From a virus, in the IMG/VR virus record IMGVR_UViG_3300017971_000371, positions 1-49,082 of that record: a stretch of 49,082 nucleotides of DNA. One strand, written 5' to 3'. Positions within the stretch are counted from its first letter, which is position 1; each line of letters starts with the position of its first letter. The translations under genes and the position numbers were made by a program. A model generated the notes under the pieces. The model made no database searches. It had not been told where the DNA came from and was given only the letters and a program-made list of their open reading frames with translations. Below are positions 1 to 8,019 of this stretch, one piece after another.

Positions 1-579
1 CTCCTCGCGAATGATCTTGTACGCCGCGTCGAGCGGCTCGGCGAACGCCGTCCCTCCACCGGGGCGAACGAACGAGAGCAGATCGACGACCGGGTGATCC
101 GCTGTCGGGGGATCTATCACGAGAAGCTCTCCCGAGAGAGCGTCGGGGTTGTCGTCGGCGACGCGCCGCTTGAAGGTCGCCACGAACTCGGACGCGAAGC
201 GGAGATCCTTTCCCGACGCGATCTTCCCCTCGAAGGTCTCACCGTCCGCGATCATGCGATCGACGATCTCCCGCTTGACGCACGCGTAAGCAATTTCTTC
301 TTTGCTCTCGCCGAGCTTCTCGACCACGAAGTCGCGCGCCTCGCGTCCGCGGCGGGCATTCACGATCGCGCGTCGGAAGCACGTCAAGGCGGGCGGGTCG
401 GGGAGCACGATCTCGGTCGAGAGCCCGAGGTCGTTGAGCAGGTTGTTCACCTCGACCCGAGGGGCGTTGATTGATCGCGAGTTCCACATTACCAGATCGC
501 CTACGACGCGCCCGTCCTCGGGGACCAAGTCGCGGCGAAGCCGATCCTCTACGATCCTTTCGAGTTGATCTCTTGTCAT
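1..579 (-). CDS. Phage protein of unknown function, 3' end beyond the window
   Basis: This frame is open from ATG at 579 to the window edge (193 codons, no stop), so the C-terminus is missing. AGAGGTAAAGCA lies directly before the ATG and gives a good ribosome site. The product begins MTRDQLERIVEDRLRRDLVP and is a soluble, charged protein with no membrane segment. The stretch VVGDLVMWNSRSINAPRVEV followed by LPDPPALTCFRRAIVNARRG faintly recalls the phage family DUF6744 (layout: W-x-S, then a short helix pair, then P-x-x-FRRA). I hold that only as a suggestion. Codon use (ATC, GAC, GCG) matches the structural genes. It sits downstream of the late operon behind a hairpin, so it may belong to another transcription unit. 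Confidence 0.75.
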   Translation of the reverse strand, partial: MTRDQLERIVEDRLRRDLVPEDGRVVGDLVMWNSRSINAPRVEVNNLLNDLGLSTEIVLPDPPALTCFRRAIVNARRGREARDFVVEKLGESKEEIAYACVKREIVDRMIADGETFEGKIASGKDLRFASEFVATFKRRVADDNPDALSGELLVIDPPTADHPVVDLLSFVRPGGGTAFAEPLDAAYKIIREE

Positions 580-616
580 TGCTTTACCTCTCTTTTTCTC
601 GCGGCGTGCCGCGTAG

Positions 617-862
617 TTATGGCCTGATCTCACCTTGCCACCTTTGGCCGTGTGTGACAAGTATTTTCGCGCATATTTTTTTTGAGCCTATGAAATCGCG
701 GGGTTGCATTCGCGCGAACCGTTGCGCCGGGATAGGGATCGACGCCGCGATGACCCTCGCGGCCTTGTCGAACAGGGGATCGAGTGAGCGCTTCGAGAAC
801 GCCCCATGAGCCGCGAGAGCGATCCGATCCATGTCCTCGTAAGGGAGAGGATCGGAAGGCAT
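617..862 (-). CDS. Possible small protein, 81 residues, doubtful
   Basis: The open frame begins MPSDPLPYEDMDRIALAAHG and ends GQRWQGEIRP. No family is recognised. In favour: the first two thirds read like a helical protein, and it fills an otherwise empty stretch before the next gene. Against: the ATG at 862 has no close ribosome site (the nearest GAGG is about 18 bases upstream), and the last third uses ATA and AAA codons that neighbouring genes avoid. A shorter frame from 873 has a better-placed GAGG but reads as an Arg/Ser-rich shadow. This may be a non-coding leader of the next gene. Confidence 0.35.
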   Translation of the reverse strand: MPSDPLPYEDMDRIALAAHGAFSKRSLDPLFDKAARVIAASIPIPAQRFARMQPRDFIGSKKICAKILVTHGQRWQGEIRP

Positions 863-1272
863 TCACGGGGCATTCAAGAGCCTCTAAATGGTAGGCGCCA
901 GATCGACCCGTAACGACGCGGATCGGAGCGCGTTGCTAATAGCATCGCCCCTTTTTAATCTAACTTGCTCGCTATCAATCAAACCGTAACCAAGCAGGAT
1001 CTAAACGCTTCGAGCCAGTAACCAAGCGGCTCGAAGCGTTTTTGTCGGTTGGATCGCCACCCGCCGTTTCCACATTCTTACCACGCCTAAGGATCGGATG
1101 GTGCTCTTACGAGTCGGATTGCCGCTTTCACCGATCGGGGCGTCGTGAGGCGGAGCCCCGCACCATTACTGGGTTACAGCGTTTTTGGGGTGGGCGAGTT
1201 TGCTCGTTCAGCTATTTCGATGTGATTAGCAAGTGAGCAACAAGAGGCTATCAAGAGGCTATCAAGAGGTTA
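863..1272. other. Non-coding segment between the late operon and the next genes
   Basis: About 410 bases have no convincing gene on either strand. The segment is richer in A and T than the genes around it. It holds a 14-bp perfect hairpin (1003-1041), a 10-base direct repeat GTAACCAAGC (986-995 and 1018-1027, the second copy forming most of the hairpin loop), an 11-base palindrome TGCTAATAGCA (934-944), one copy of the TACGGGTCG family (904-912, inverted), and three tandem 11-base units beside the holin-like gene (1241-1273). On the minus strand, TTGATT and TTGATA boxes near 970-980, followed by an A/T-rich stretch near 950-960, could be a weak leftward promoter for the genes at 862 and 579. 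I cannot place it exactly. Confidence 0.6.
1003..1041. terminator. Strong hairpin, probable bidirectional terminator
   Basis: AAACGCTTCGAGCC (1003-1016) pairs perfectly with GGCTCGAAGCGTTT (1028-1041), giving a 14-bp stem and an 11-base loop. On the plus strand the stem ends in five T residues (1039-1043). On the minus strand it ends in three (1005-1003). It lies 230 bases downstream of the last late gene, where a leftward terminator is expected. The better T-run faces the other way, so it could also stop rightward transcription. Confidence 0.65.
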
Positions 1273-1273
1273 T
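1241..1273. repeat. Three tandem 11-base units at the 3' end of the holin-like gene
   Basis: The units are CAAGAGGCTAT (1241-1251), CAAGAGGCTAT (1252-1262) and CAAGAGGTTAT (1263-1273), followed by a partial CAAGA. The last unit abuts and overlaps the TGA stop of the minus-strand gene at 1273. Read on the minus strand each unit is (A)TAGCCTCTTG and supplies several stop codons. Slippage of a short terminal sequence is the simplest origin. Confidence 0.7.
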
Positions 1274-1605
1274 CAAGACTCGGGTTCGGCGGGCGACGAC
1301 TGCTCGGGGAGACCCTTCCCAAACAAGCGGCGGATCGTGGTTCGACCGTGGCTCGCCAGTGTACCAGCGATCACACCGAGAATGATCCTGTGAAACCATC
1401 CGAGGTCGGAGCCCTCGGGGAGCGACGCGGGGATCAGCATGAGCCCGATCCCGAGCGCGACCGAGATCACCGGGAAGAACCTCCGCGCGAGATTCGAGTT
1501 CAGTTTGATCCCGAACGCGCGACGCGCCGCCCAAATCAAACCGAAGATCCCGAGCGCGCAGATCGCGAGGCGAACATAGAGTTCCGAGCCGAGTAACGCT
1601 TCCAT
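1273..1605 (-). CDS. Small membrane protein, holin-like
   Basis: The product is 110 residues, with ACGGAGG six bases before the ATG. Three hydrophobic segments are visible: about residues 9-27 (LYVRLAICALGIFGLIWAAR), 42-60 (FFPVISVALGIGLMLIPASL) and 72-85 (IILGVIAGTLAS). They are followed by a basic stretch (TTIRRLFG) and an acidic/polar tail ending PAEPES. Size, three membrane spans, charged tail and position at the end of the late operon beside another small membrane protein fit a phage holin. No specific holin family is recognised, so lysis is inferred. No endolysin is visible in the window other than the papain-like candidate at 33700-34230. Confidence 0.6.
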   Translation of the reverse strand: MEALLGSELYVRLAICALGIFGLIWAARRAFGIKLNSNLARRFFPVISVALGIGLMLIPASLPEGSDLGWFHRIILGVIAGTLASHGRTTIRRLFGKGLPEQSSPAEPES

Positions 1606-1619
1606 TTTTTCCTCCGTTG

Positions 1620-2120
1620 TTATCCGAGACCGGGGAGCACCCCGAACGCCGAGAGAAGCCAGCCCGCAACGGCGATCGCGAGCCCGACGGTAACGCCAAT
1701 CCAAACGATCTTGCTCGGCACCGTGAACCCTCCCGAAGTCACGATGGGGCCCCGCTGGATCTCGACGACTTGCGAGTCGTCGGGCGATCCCGCGTAGCCT
1801 CGCGCGTATTGCGGCGGGCGCGGGATGTTCTGATCCGAGTCGTGATCGGTAGCCTTGCGACGAGCGCGAGCGCGGGCGATGCAATCTTCCGCGTGCGCCT
1901 TAACCGCGCCGTTGATCGTTGTTGGTAGTTCCTCGAAGCGCCGGTCGATCTTGCCGCTCAACCCTCGAACCTCATGCCAGAGAGACTTGGTGCTTTGTTC
2001 TTGCGATGCCACGCGCTCGCGAAGCAACCCGACCGAGTCGGTTTGCTTGCTTACCTGTTCACTCAACCCGTTGATCGAAGCGACGAGAGCCTCACCTATA
2101 CTGCTTTCGCTGTCGCCCAT
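1620..2120 (-). CDS. Tail-anchored membrane protein with coiled coil
   Basis: ATG at 2120 is chosen because ACGGAGG stands five bases before it. The frame also stays open to an ATG at 2174, which has only a distant GAGG and would add 18 residues. The product (166 residues) has an N-terminal helical, coiled-coil-like half (INGLSEQVSKQTDSVGLLRE and following), a basic linker (CIARARARRKA) and one C-terminal membrane segment (IVWIGVTVGLAIAVAGWLL). The arrangement recalls XhlA-type lysis accessory proteins, but no family motif is certain. Its stop overlaps the ribosome site of the holin-like gene, so the two are probably co-translated and could act together in lysis. Confidence 0.65.
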   Translation of the reverse strand: MGDSESSIGEALVASINGLSEQVSKQTDSVGLLRERVASQEQSTKSLWHEVRGLSGKIDRRFEELPTTINGAVKAHAEDCIARARARRKATDHDSDQNIPRPPQYARGYAGSPDDSQVVEIQRGPIVTSGGFTVPSKIVWIGVTVGLAIAVAGWLLSAFGVLPGLG

Positions 2121-2230
2121 CCAAGCCTCCGTTAATTCGTTCACGTCGAGCGCCTCCCCCCCGGTTGCGATCATTGAACTTCGTTCCGCCTCACCTCGTT
2201 ATCACACGCCCCGCCATCGGGGACGTGGTT

Positions 2231-4846
2231 CTAACGGGTCGCCGGGTTCGGCAAGCGGTAGATGTCCGCGCCGTCCCGTTCCGACCCGTACCAAATGAAA
2301 GCCCCGTCGCACGCGACGCGCGCGGGGTAGTTGCTCCCGCATGTCCACGAAGGCGCCGCGAGCGCTTGAGCCGCCGCCGCCTTGCTATCGTTCGCGCCGT
2401 TGTAGCGAGTGCAAGGGAATTTCTCCAAATAGAGATTGTCGGTCGTGTCGTCGTCTTCTATGAAGAGCCACACGTTCGTTCCGTCGAACGCCATGTTCAA
2501 GGGGTTAGCGTCGTAGGTGGCGCCGCCCGCAACGCTCCCGACGAACTCCGTGTTGTTCCACGTCGGGGTTCCACCGGGATCGTTGACCACGCCGAGCTTG
2601 ACCGCTGTCACCGCGCTCGCGATCCGTTGGGGAACCCAAAGGTTCCACCCGTCGAAGAGCAGATCCATGCAATGAGCTTGCCCCGTGGACCACGGTCCGT
2701 TGACGCCGTCCGCCGCCATGTTCGCGAGGTTGATCGCAACGACGCGCCCGCTCGGAGAGGTCGTGTCGTAGAGGCTGAGATAGACGTCGGTCCCGTCGCA
2801 CGCGAGCCCCCCGTCGACGGTCTCGTTCGCCGAGCCGACCAGCGTCGCGCCGAAGCCGCTCGTTTGAAGAGCGCCATTCTTGTCGTACCGGAAGAGCGGA
2901 CCCGTTCCGCCGTTGGTTGGGAGGTTGCCGAGCGCGAGCACGATGTCGGAGCCGACACAGATCATTCGATCCTTGTCGTTGAGTGCAACCGAGGAAGCCG
3001 GGAGAGAAACCGGCCATGAGCCCGACGTGTCCTCGACGAACGCGCCGCCCGTGATCGTGTACTTGCGGAAGGTGTCGTCGTTGTAGATTACATAGAACTC
3101 GTTAGACCCCGAGGCACACATCGCCGCGGGCTCGATACTCGCGGACGCTCGAACCGTCGTGTCGATCACCGCCGTCGACATATCGAGCGGATCGATCATG
3201 ACGAGGTGTGTGTCGCCGGTCGCGCCGGTGCCGAAGCACGCGACGGAGAACCAGCGAGTTCCGAGCCCGTCGCCGCGGTCGTAGGTCACCGAGGCGATAT
3301 CGCAGAACTCGTAACCCGCGCCGCCCGAGAACACGTTCGCGCCTTGGTGCGGGTAGGCTCCGATCGTGTTCGAGTCCGTGAACTGCTTTCGCGCGATGTA
3401 GTCTTGCGCCGAGTCGGGGGGCCAGAACGAGAACGCGGGCTTATCCGCGATCAGATTGCCGACCACGTTGATCGGGCCGACCGCAACGTCCGCGCCGATC
3501 TTCGAGAGCTTCGTGTCGATCGCGCTTTCGAGCGAGAGGAGCTTCGCGCGAACGCTTGACGGGGTGGCGCCGTCGAGGAACCCCACGCGCGCGGCTCCGT
3601 CGGTTCCGGTGTTCGACGATATCGCGTTTTGCAAAGCGACGAACTTCGCGCGCACGTCCGAACCCGAGATTCCCCACGATAGCCCGCTCGACGTGTTGGT
3701 CGTATCGATCCCGATCTGCGCGGCGCCGGTGAGCGTCGTCGAGGCGAGGTCGTCGATCAATTCCTCCAAGAAACCTTGAACCTCGGTCGCACCCGTCACG
3801 AACGAGTGTGCCGATACGCCGATACGGGTCGCGCCCTCCGAACCCGCCCCCGTCGCCGCGAGGTCGTCGACAATCTCTTGAAGCGCCGCTTGAACGTCCG
3901 TCGAGGCGATCCACGAATACGCGGAGGAATCGATCACGCTCGCGGTGTGTCGCGGAGCCGAGCCGCCGATGTGATTGTCGATCGCTGTCGCCAACGCGGA
4001 CAGCGCGCCGGTTACCGCGGCGCTCGCCCACGAGACATAAGTGAGGCTCACGTCTGGAGTCCCGACAAGGTCCGAGCCGGTCGACTGCGCGAGGTCGTAG
4101 ACGATCGCGTCGAGCGCCTCTTGAACGTCGGTCACCGGGGGCGACGCGCCAGCGACGGCGACCGAGCCGAACCACGTCGACGTGAACGAGAACGGGAGCC
4201 CCGAGACCAGCGTGTCGATGTTAGCGAGAACCTGTTCGAACGCCGCCTTCGCGTCGCCCTTCGCTATCGTCCCGAACGTCGGCGACACGTAGCGGAGCCA
4301 TGTCTCCGCGCGCGTTACGTCGATGTCACCCGCGAGGATCTGAGTCTGCGAGAACGTAAGGGTGATATCCCCGAGGAGAAGCGCCGACGACATGAGCGGG
4401 GGCGCCGACGGAACGACCGCCTCCGCGCCTTGACGGAGGAAGATCTCCGCGTCCTCGAACTGCTCGGTGTAGATCGTGGCGCCGTTGCCGTCGGTCTCGG
4501 GAGCTTCGAGGCGCCGTTTGAAACGGACGAAGACGGAGAGGATCTTCGAGTTCGCCGCGCCGACGACCGCCGTCGAAACCCCGTATTCGTCAACCGTGCA
4601 ATCGAGGTTAGTCGTCGAGTCCGCGATGTAGATCCGTTCGCCTTCCTTGCCCGTCGCTACCAGCGGACCGGGAACGTCGACCGTGAGATCACCGAGCCCG
4701 TGTTGCGCGGGCTCCGAGGCGGAGTGAACCCCGACGAGATCGTTGTCCGTGGCGACTTCCCATATCGAATCCTCAACCCAACCGAACGCCTCATCCATCT
4801 CGCTCTCGGTTACGATCTGCTTGTAGTACCAATCGCGGAAATTCAT
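2231..4846 (-). CDS. Tail fibre with helical repeats and beta-propeller tip
   Basis: The product is 871 residues, with a strong GGAGGAG ribosome site. The N-terminus (MNFRDWYYKQIVTESEMDEA) is likely the baseplate-attachment end. From about residue 230 to 450 there are recurring shaft repeats with the core DVQ-A-L--IV-DLA (DVQEALDAIVYDLA, DVQAALQEIVDDLA, EVQGFLEELIDDLA), typical of trimeric fibre shafts. The last 390 residues contain blade-like repeats beginning with DG and an aromatic strand (DGTDVYLSLY, DGWNLWVPQR, DGTNVWLFIE, DGAFIWYGSE), consistent with a beta-propeller receptor-binding head. It directly follows gpI, the normal position for a tail fibre. Receptor binding is inferred from position and architecture. 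Confidence 0.8.
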   Translation of the reverse strand: MNFRDWYYKQIVTESEMDEAFGWVEDSIWEVATDNDLVGVHSASEPAQHGLGDLTVDVPGPLVATGKEGERIYIADSTTNLDCTVDEYGVSTAVVGAANSKILSVFVRFKRRLEAPETDGNGATIYTEQFEDAEIFLRQGAEAVVPSAPPLMSSALLLGDITLTFSQTQILAGDIDVTRAETWLRYVSPTFGTIAKGDAKAAFEQVLANIDTLVSGLPFSFTSTWFGSVAVAGASPPVTDVQEALDAIVYDLAQSTGSDLVGTPDVSLTYVSWASAAVTGALSALATAIDNHIGGSAPRHTASVIDSSAYSWIASTDVQAALQEIVDDLAATGAGSEGATRIGVSAHSFVTGATEVQGFLEELIDDLASTTLTGAAQIGIDTTNTSSGLSWGISGSDVRAKFVALQNAISSNTGTDGAARVGFLDGATPSSVRAKLLSLESAIDTKLSKIGADVAVGPINVVGNLIADKPAFSFWPPDSAQDYIARKQFTDSNTIGAYPHQGANVFSGGAGYEFCDIASVTYDRGDGLGTRWFSVACFGTGATGDTHLVMIDPLDMSTAVIDTTVRASASIEPAAMCASGSNEFYVIYNDDTFRKYTITGGAFVEDTSGSWPVSLPASSVALNDKDRMICVGSDIVLALGNLPTNGGTGPLFRYDKNGALQTSGFGATLVGSANETVDGGLACDGTDVYLSLYDTTSPSGRVVAINLANMAADGVNGPWSTGQAHCMDLLFDGWNLWVPQRIASAVTAVKLGVVNDPGGTPTWNNTEFVGSVAGGATYDANPLNMAFDGTNVWLFIEDDDTTDNLYLEKFPCTRYNGANDSKAAAAQALAAPSWTCGSNYPARVACDGAFIWYGSERDGADIYRLPNPATR

Positions 4847-4877
4847 TTCGCTTGTCTCCTCCGCCCTTACGGGTCGC

Positions 4878-7550
4878 CTACTCCATGAGTTCGCTCTCGT
4901 CGCCGAGAGTAGAAAGCCCGAGTTGCCAACCTTCCACGGGGACCGGCGCCGTCGGTCCGGTGACCCGCTTCAAGTGTGTGTGTGCCGGTTTCATGTAGTC
5001 CGCGATCCTCCGAATGATCTGCTCTTCTATAGATGATAGTGGATCGCTTGATACTACGTCAAAGCAGTAGAGCGTATACGAATCCCCCGGCGCGAGTTCG
5101 GCTCCGCCCGAGCCGCCGATCGCGCCCGTCGGGAAGTCGAGCACCGTCGCCGCCGTTCCGCCGAGCGCCTCGACGATCGAATCGACTCCGACCGTGTCCG
5201 ACTCAATCACGACTCGCGCCGCGTCGCTCCCTGTCGCGAGGGTAGTCGGTAGACCGAGCACCGCTTGAAGGGCGCCCGCCGCCACCTGTAGCGATTGCCC
5301 CGCGCCATAGACCAGCGTCATGATCTCCAACACGCCGCCCGTCCCCGCGCCAGCGACAACCCCGCTCGATTGATTGTTGATCTTCTCCGCCACGTCGAGC
5401 GCGTCGGTCTCGGTGCCGTCGAGGGTGACCGTGTAGCTGGACCCGTTGACCGTGAAGCTGAACGAGTCCCCCGGCGAGATAATCCACGGGGGCGCGATCG
5501 TCCCCGTTACGATCGCGCGCGTCCCGATGAGCGGAGCATACGCGCCGCCCCCCAAGAGTTGCGCCTCGATAGCCGTCGCGACTTCCTCCGCCTCCGCCGC
5601 GGAGGGCGTTACGAAGTCGACGCCAGCCGTCGAGGAGAACGTGAGCCGCTGAACGATCCGCCCGTCGGCGGTCGCGTCCGGTATCGCGGAAGCCACCGGG
5701 ATGATCGTCACGCCGCCGACCTCCGCCGCGCCGGGAGCCGCGACCGTATACGTCCCATCATTGCCGGTGCTCTCGACCACGCGGAACACGCGACCCGTAA
5801 GGAACTCCGACGCCCGCTCCCCGAGGATCGTGAAATCCTGATCAGGAACCGAGACCGCCGAGATCGAGGAGCCGCCGTCGATCGCCACGTAGAGATCGCG
5901 ATCGACCCCTGAAAAGTCGTAGGTCTCCGCCGCGCCCGAAACGATCTCCGCTTGCGCCCCCTCCCCGAGTTCGTCGACCCCGAGAACCCAACCGTCGCTT
6001 ATGTAGTCGACGACCTCGACCTCTTTCCCCAAGAGAAAACGAACCACGCTCTCGACGCCGACCGCCGTCCCCTTGAGCTTGTAGATCGAAACGAGCACGC
6101 GCAAGAGCTTGCGCTTTTCGAGCGCCGTGAGTTCGAGATCCGTCCATGCCGCGAACGGGTTCCCCACGTCGTAGAGCATCGCGTCGATCTGATCGTCGGT
6201 CGCCTTGTCGGGATCGTATTGATCGGTGAAGCGGTCGACCTCGTATGTGATCAGATCGAGCGCCTCTTGAAGCACATTGATAAACCGTCGGAGGTGACCC
6301 GTTCCCGCGTTGTCTTGCTCGCGGTTGACCAGCGGGATGAACTTCCACAAATCCCACCGACGCCCCTCGGGGATCGTGGGTTGGAATCCCGCGAACGCCG
6401 CCGTTGTCCAATCGGGATCGATCGCGTTGCCGCTCACGTCTTCGACGTCGCCGTCGACGGTCAAGAGGTAGTCGGCGAGGGGGGTCATCTCCCAGTTGAG
6501 CGTTAGATCAAACTCTTCGCCCGCCGCGCCCGCGGTAGTATCGGCTACCGCCACCGAGACAACCGACAAGTTGACCGCCGCCGTCGGTGGCGTCGTCTGT
6601 CGCGCGATCGTGAAGTTGTCCTCGGAGAGCACGGAGAGCGACGACCCCGTCGCGACCGTCGTCGGGAACCCGAGGATCGTGTTCGCGTCGCCCCCGGTGA
6701 CTTGCATCGTCACGCTGTCGCCTACCTCGTCGCTCAAAAGGTGGACGTAACCCGACACCGCGATCGCGCTCGCCCCATCGAGAGAGGCGCTCAACACGCT
6801 CGCGACTTCCTCCGCGGTAGCGTTCGACGGGTCAATGAAGTTGGACAAGAGGAAGGTCGCGGTTTGCGCGCTCCCTCCCTCGACCCTCGCGTCGAGAGTC
6901 TCACCGCCCGAGAAGTTGAACGGCTCCGCGAGCGTGCTCACGATCGTCGCGTTGCCGCCCTCGGGGTCGTCTTGCATTTCTTCGTTGAAGCGGACCCTCA
7001 CGGTTTTCTGATCGATCGGCTCCGCGCTCACAAGACGCGGCGCGGTGAGATCCTCCGCGGTGAAGTAGTAGGTTTCGGAGATCGTCGGCGACGTTGGCGG
7101 ACCCGACCCGAACGCGCCGGTCCCGAACGGACCGAAGCCGAAGCCGCCCGTCGCGCCAGCCGACACGCGCACGCCGACAACTTGCTCCGAAGAGAGAACC
7201 GCGGGCGACTGATCGCAAGTTACCTCGATGTAGAGATACGGGTCGGTCGCGGAGCTTTGCGCGGTAGTGCTCCCCGCTCCCGTCCAAGGCGCGGCGAAGC
7301 TGGCTCCGTCGAAGGCGACGACAAACCCGCTCCCGAGATCGATCTCGACTTGCATCGTGAAGCCGGTCGGGGGCGCCGCGGGATCGCCGTCCAGATCGAC
7401 GACTCTCGCGGTGACCGTCGAGGAGATCGCGATCCCCGTTTCGTCCGGTTGCGGGTCTCGCAAAATGATCGCGTACCGACCCGCAACGACCACGCCCTCC
7501 GCGTCGTCGACGGAAAGGAGCGCGATAAGTTGGTCAACCGTGAGGGGCAT
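4878..7550 (-). CDS. Baseplate tail protein I (P2 gpI-like) with large insertions
   Basis: In P2-like phages gpI joins the baseplate wedge to the fibres. The family core is split here. Residues about 395-525 carry its first part (WDLWKFIPLVNREQDNAG, ALEKRKLLRVLVSIYKLKGT, SVVRFLLG). The end (IEEQIIRRIADYMKPAHTHL, about 840-860) carries the conserved PAHT. Between them, about 540-820, sit beta modules resembling the flagellar-hook IN motif (693-775 is clearest). Another lies at about 207-305, preceded by an Ig-like strand pattern (PRLVSAEPIDQKTVRVRFNE). Length 890 residues against about 180-250 for P2-type gpI. The start is fixed by CGGAGGATAG before ATG; that TAG is the stop of the preceding gene. 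Confidence 0.8.
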   Translation of the reverse strand: MPLTVDQLIALLSVDDAEGVVVAGRYAIILRDPQPDETGIAISSTVTARVVDLDGDPAAPPTGFTMQVEIDLGSGFVVAFDGASFAAPWTGAGSTTAQSSATDPYLYIEVTCDQSPAVLSSEQVVGVRVSAGATGGFGFGPFGTGAFGSGPPTSPTISETYYFTAEDLTAPRLVSAEPIDQKTVRVRFNEEMQDDPEGGNATIVSTLAEPFNFSGGETLDARVEGGSAQTATFLLSNFIDPSNATAEEVASVLSASLDGASAIAVSGYVHLLSDEVGDSVTMQVTGGDANTILGFPTTVATGSSLSVLSEDNFTIARQTTPPTAAVNLSVVSVAVADTTAGAAGEEFDLTLNWEMTPLADYLLTVDGDVEDVSGNAIDPDWTTAAFAGFQPTIPEGRRWDLWKFIPLVNREQDNAGTGHLRRFINVLQEALDLITYEVDRFTDQYDPDKATDDQIDAMLYDVGNPFAAWTDLELTALEKRKLLRVLVSIYKLKGTAVGVESVVRFLLGKEVEVVDYISDGWVLGVDELGEGAQAEIVSGAAETYDFSGVDRDLYVAIDGGSSISAVSVPDQDFTILGERASEFLTGRVFRVVESTGNDGTYTVAAPGAAEVGGVTIIPVASAIPDATADGRIVQRLTFSSTAGVDFVTPSAAEAEEVATAIEAQLLGGGAYAPLIGTRAIVTGTIAPPWIISPGDSFSFTVNGSSYTVTLDGTETDALDVAEKINNQSSGVVAGAGTGGVLEIMTLVYGAGQSLQVAAGALQAVLGLPTTLATGSDAARVVIESDTVGVDSIVEALGGTAATVLDFPTGAIGGSGGAELAPGDSYTLYCFDVVSSDPLSSIEEQIIRRIADYMKPAHTHLKRVTGPTAPVPVEGWQLGLSTLGDESELME

Positions 7551-8009
7551 CTATCCTCCGAGCCGGGTCGCCAGTAGAGAGAGAAGCGCGGCGCCGTTGT
7601 CGGGCTCCGCCGTTCGTGCGTAGCTGTAGACCAAGCGGCACGCGACGCCGCCGTTGTCATGGAGCAACGCGCGGACCGGGCTCGGCGCGCGCCTGAATTT
7701 CCGCTTTCCTTCCCGTCGCTCCGAGTCCTTGCGGCTCCCGTCCGTGATCCCCCTGGAAAGCGCGAGAACGTCCGCCACGCCGTCGAACTCGATCCCCATA
7801 CCCTCGACCATATCGCACGCCCAAAGGCGAGCGGTCGCATTGTCGAGCATGTGAGAGAGGATCTGCGCGCGATCGTCCGCGGGCGCCCCCGAATGCTGGC
7901 AAACCTGCAACGAGGTGAGCGTCGGCGCCCCGTTCCAAAGCGATTCGTATTGAGCCCGCGAGTAACACGTCGGCAAGCTCAACATTTCATCGATCGACCA
8001 ACCGCTCAT
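7551..8009 (-). CDS. Unassigned baseplate-region protein
   Basis: The product is 152 residues with a strong ribosome site (GGGAGG, then ATG after six bases). Its stop codon touches the ATG of the gpI gene. No family is recognised. It is largely helical, with five scattered cysteines (residues 15, 37, 64 and two nearby), a basic central stretch (GSRKDSERREGKRKFRRAPS) and a hydrophobic C-terminus (AALLSLLATRLGG). Its place between the beta-helix proteins and gpI suggests a small wedge or fibre-assembly factor, but nothing in the sequence proves it. Confidence 0.65.
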   Translation of the reverse strand: MSGWSIDEMLSLPTCYSRAQYESLWNGAPTLTSLQVCQHSGAPADDRAQILSHMLDNATARLWACDMVEGMGIEFDGVADVLALSRGITDGSRKDSERREGKRKFRRAPSPVRALLHDNGGVACRLVYSYARTAEPDNGAALLSLLATRLGG

Positions 8010-8019
8010 CGATACCTCC

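Noticed and set aside
688-873. A 61-residue minus-strand frame with a GAGG before its ATG
   Set aside because: The product is Arg/Ser-rich with shadow-like composition and overlaps the more protein-like frame at 617-862.
1042-1236. A 64-residue plus-strand frame after the hairpin
   Set aside because: It has no ribosome site, no recognisable composition and starts inside the hairpin's T-run.
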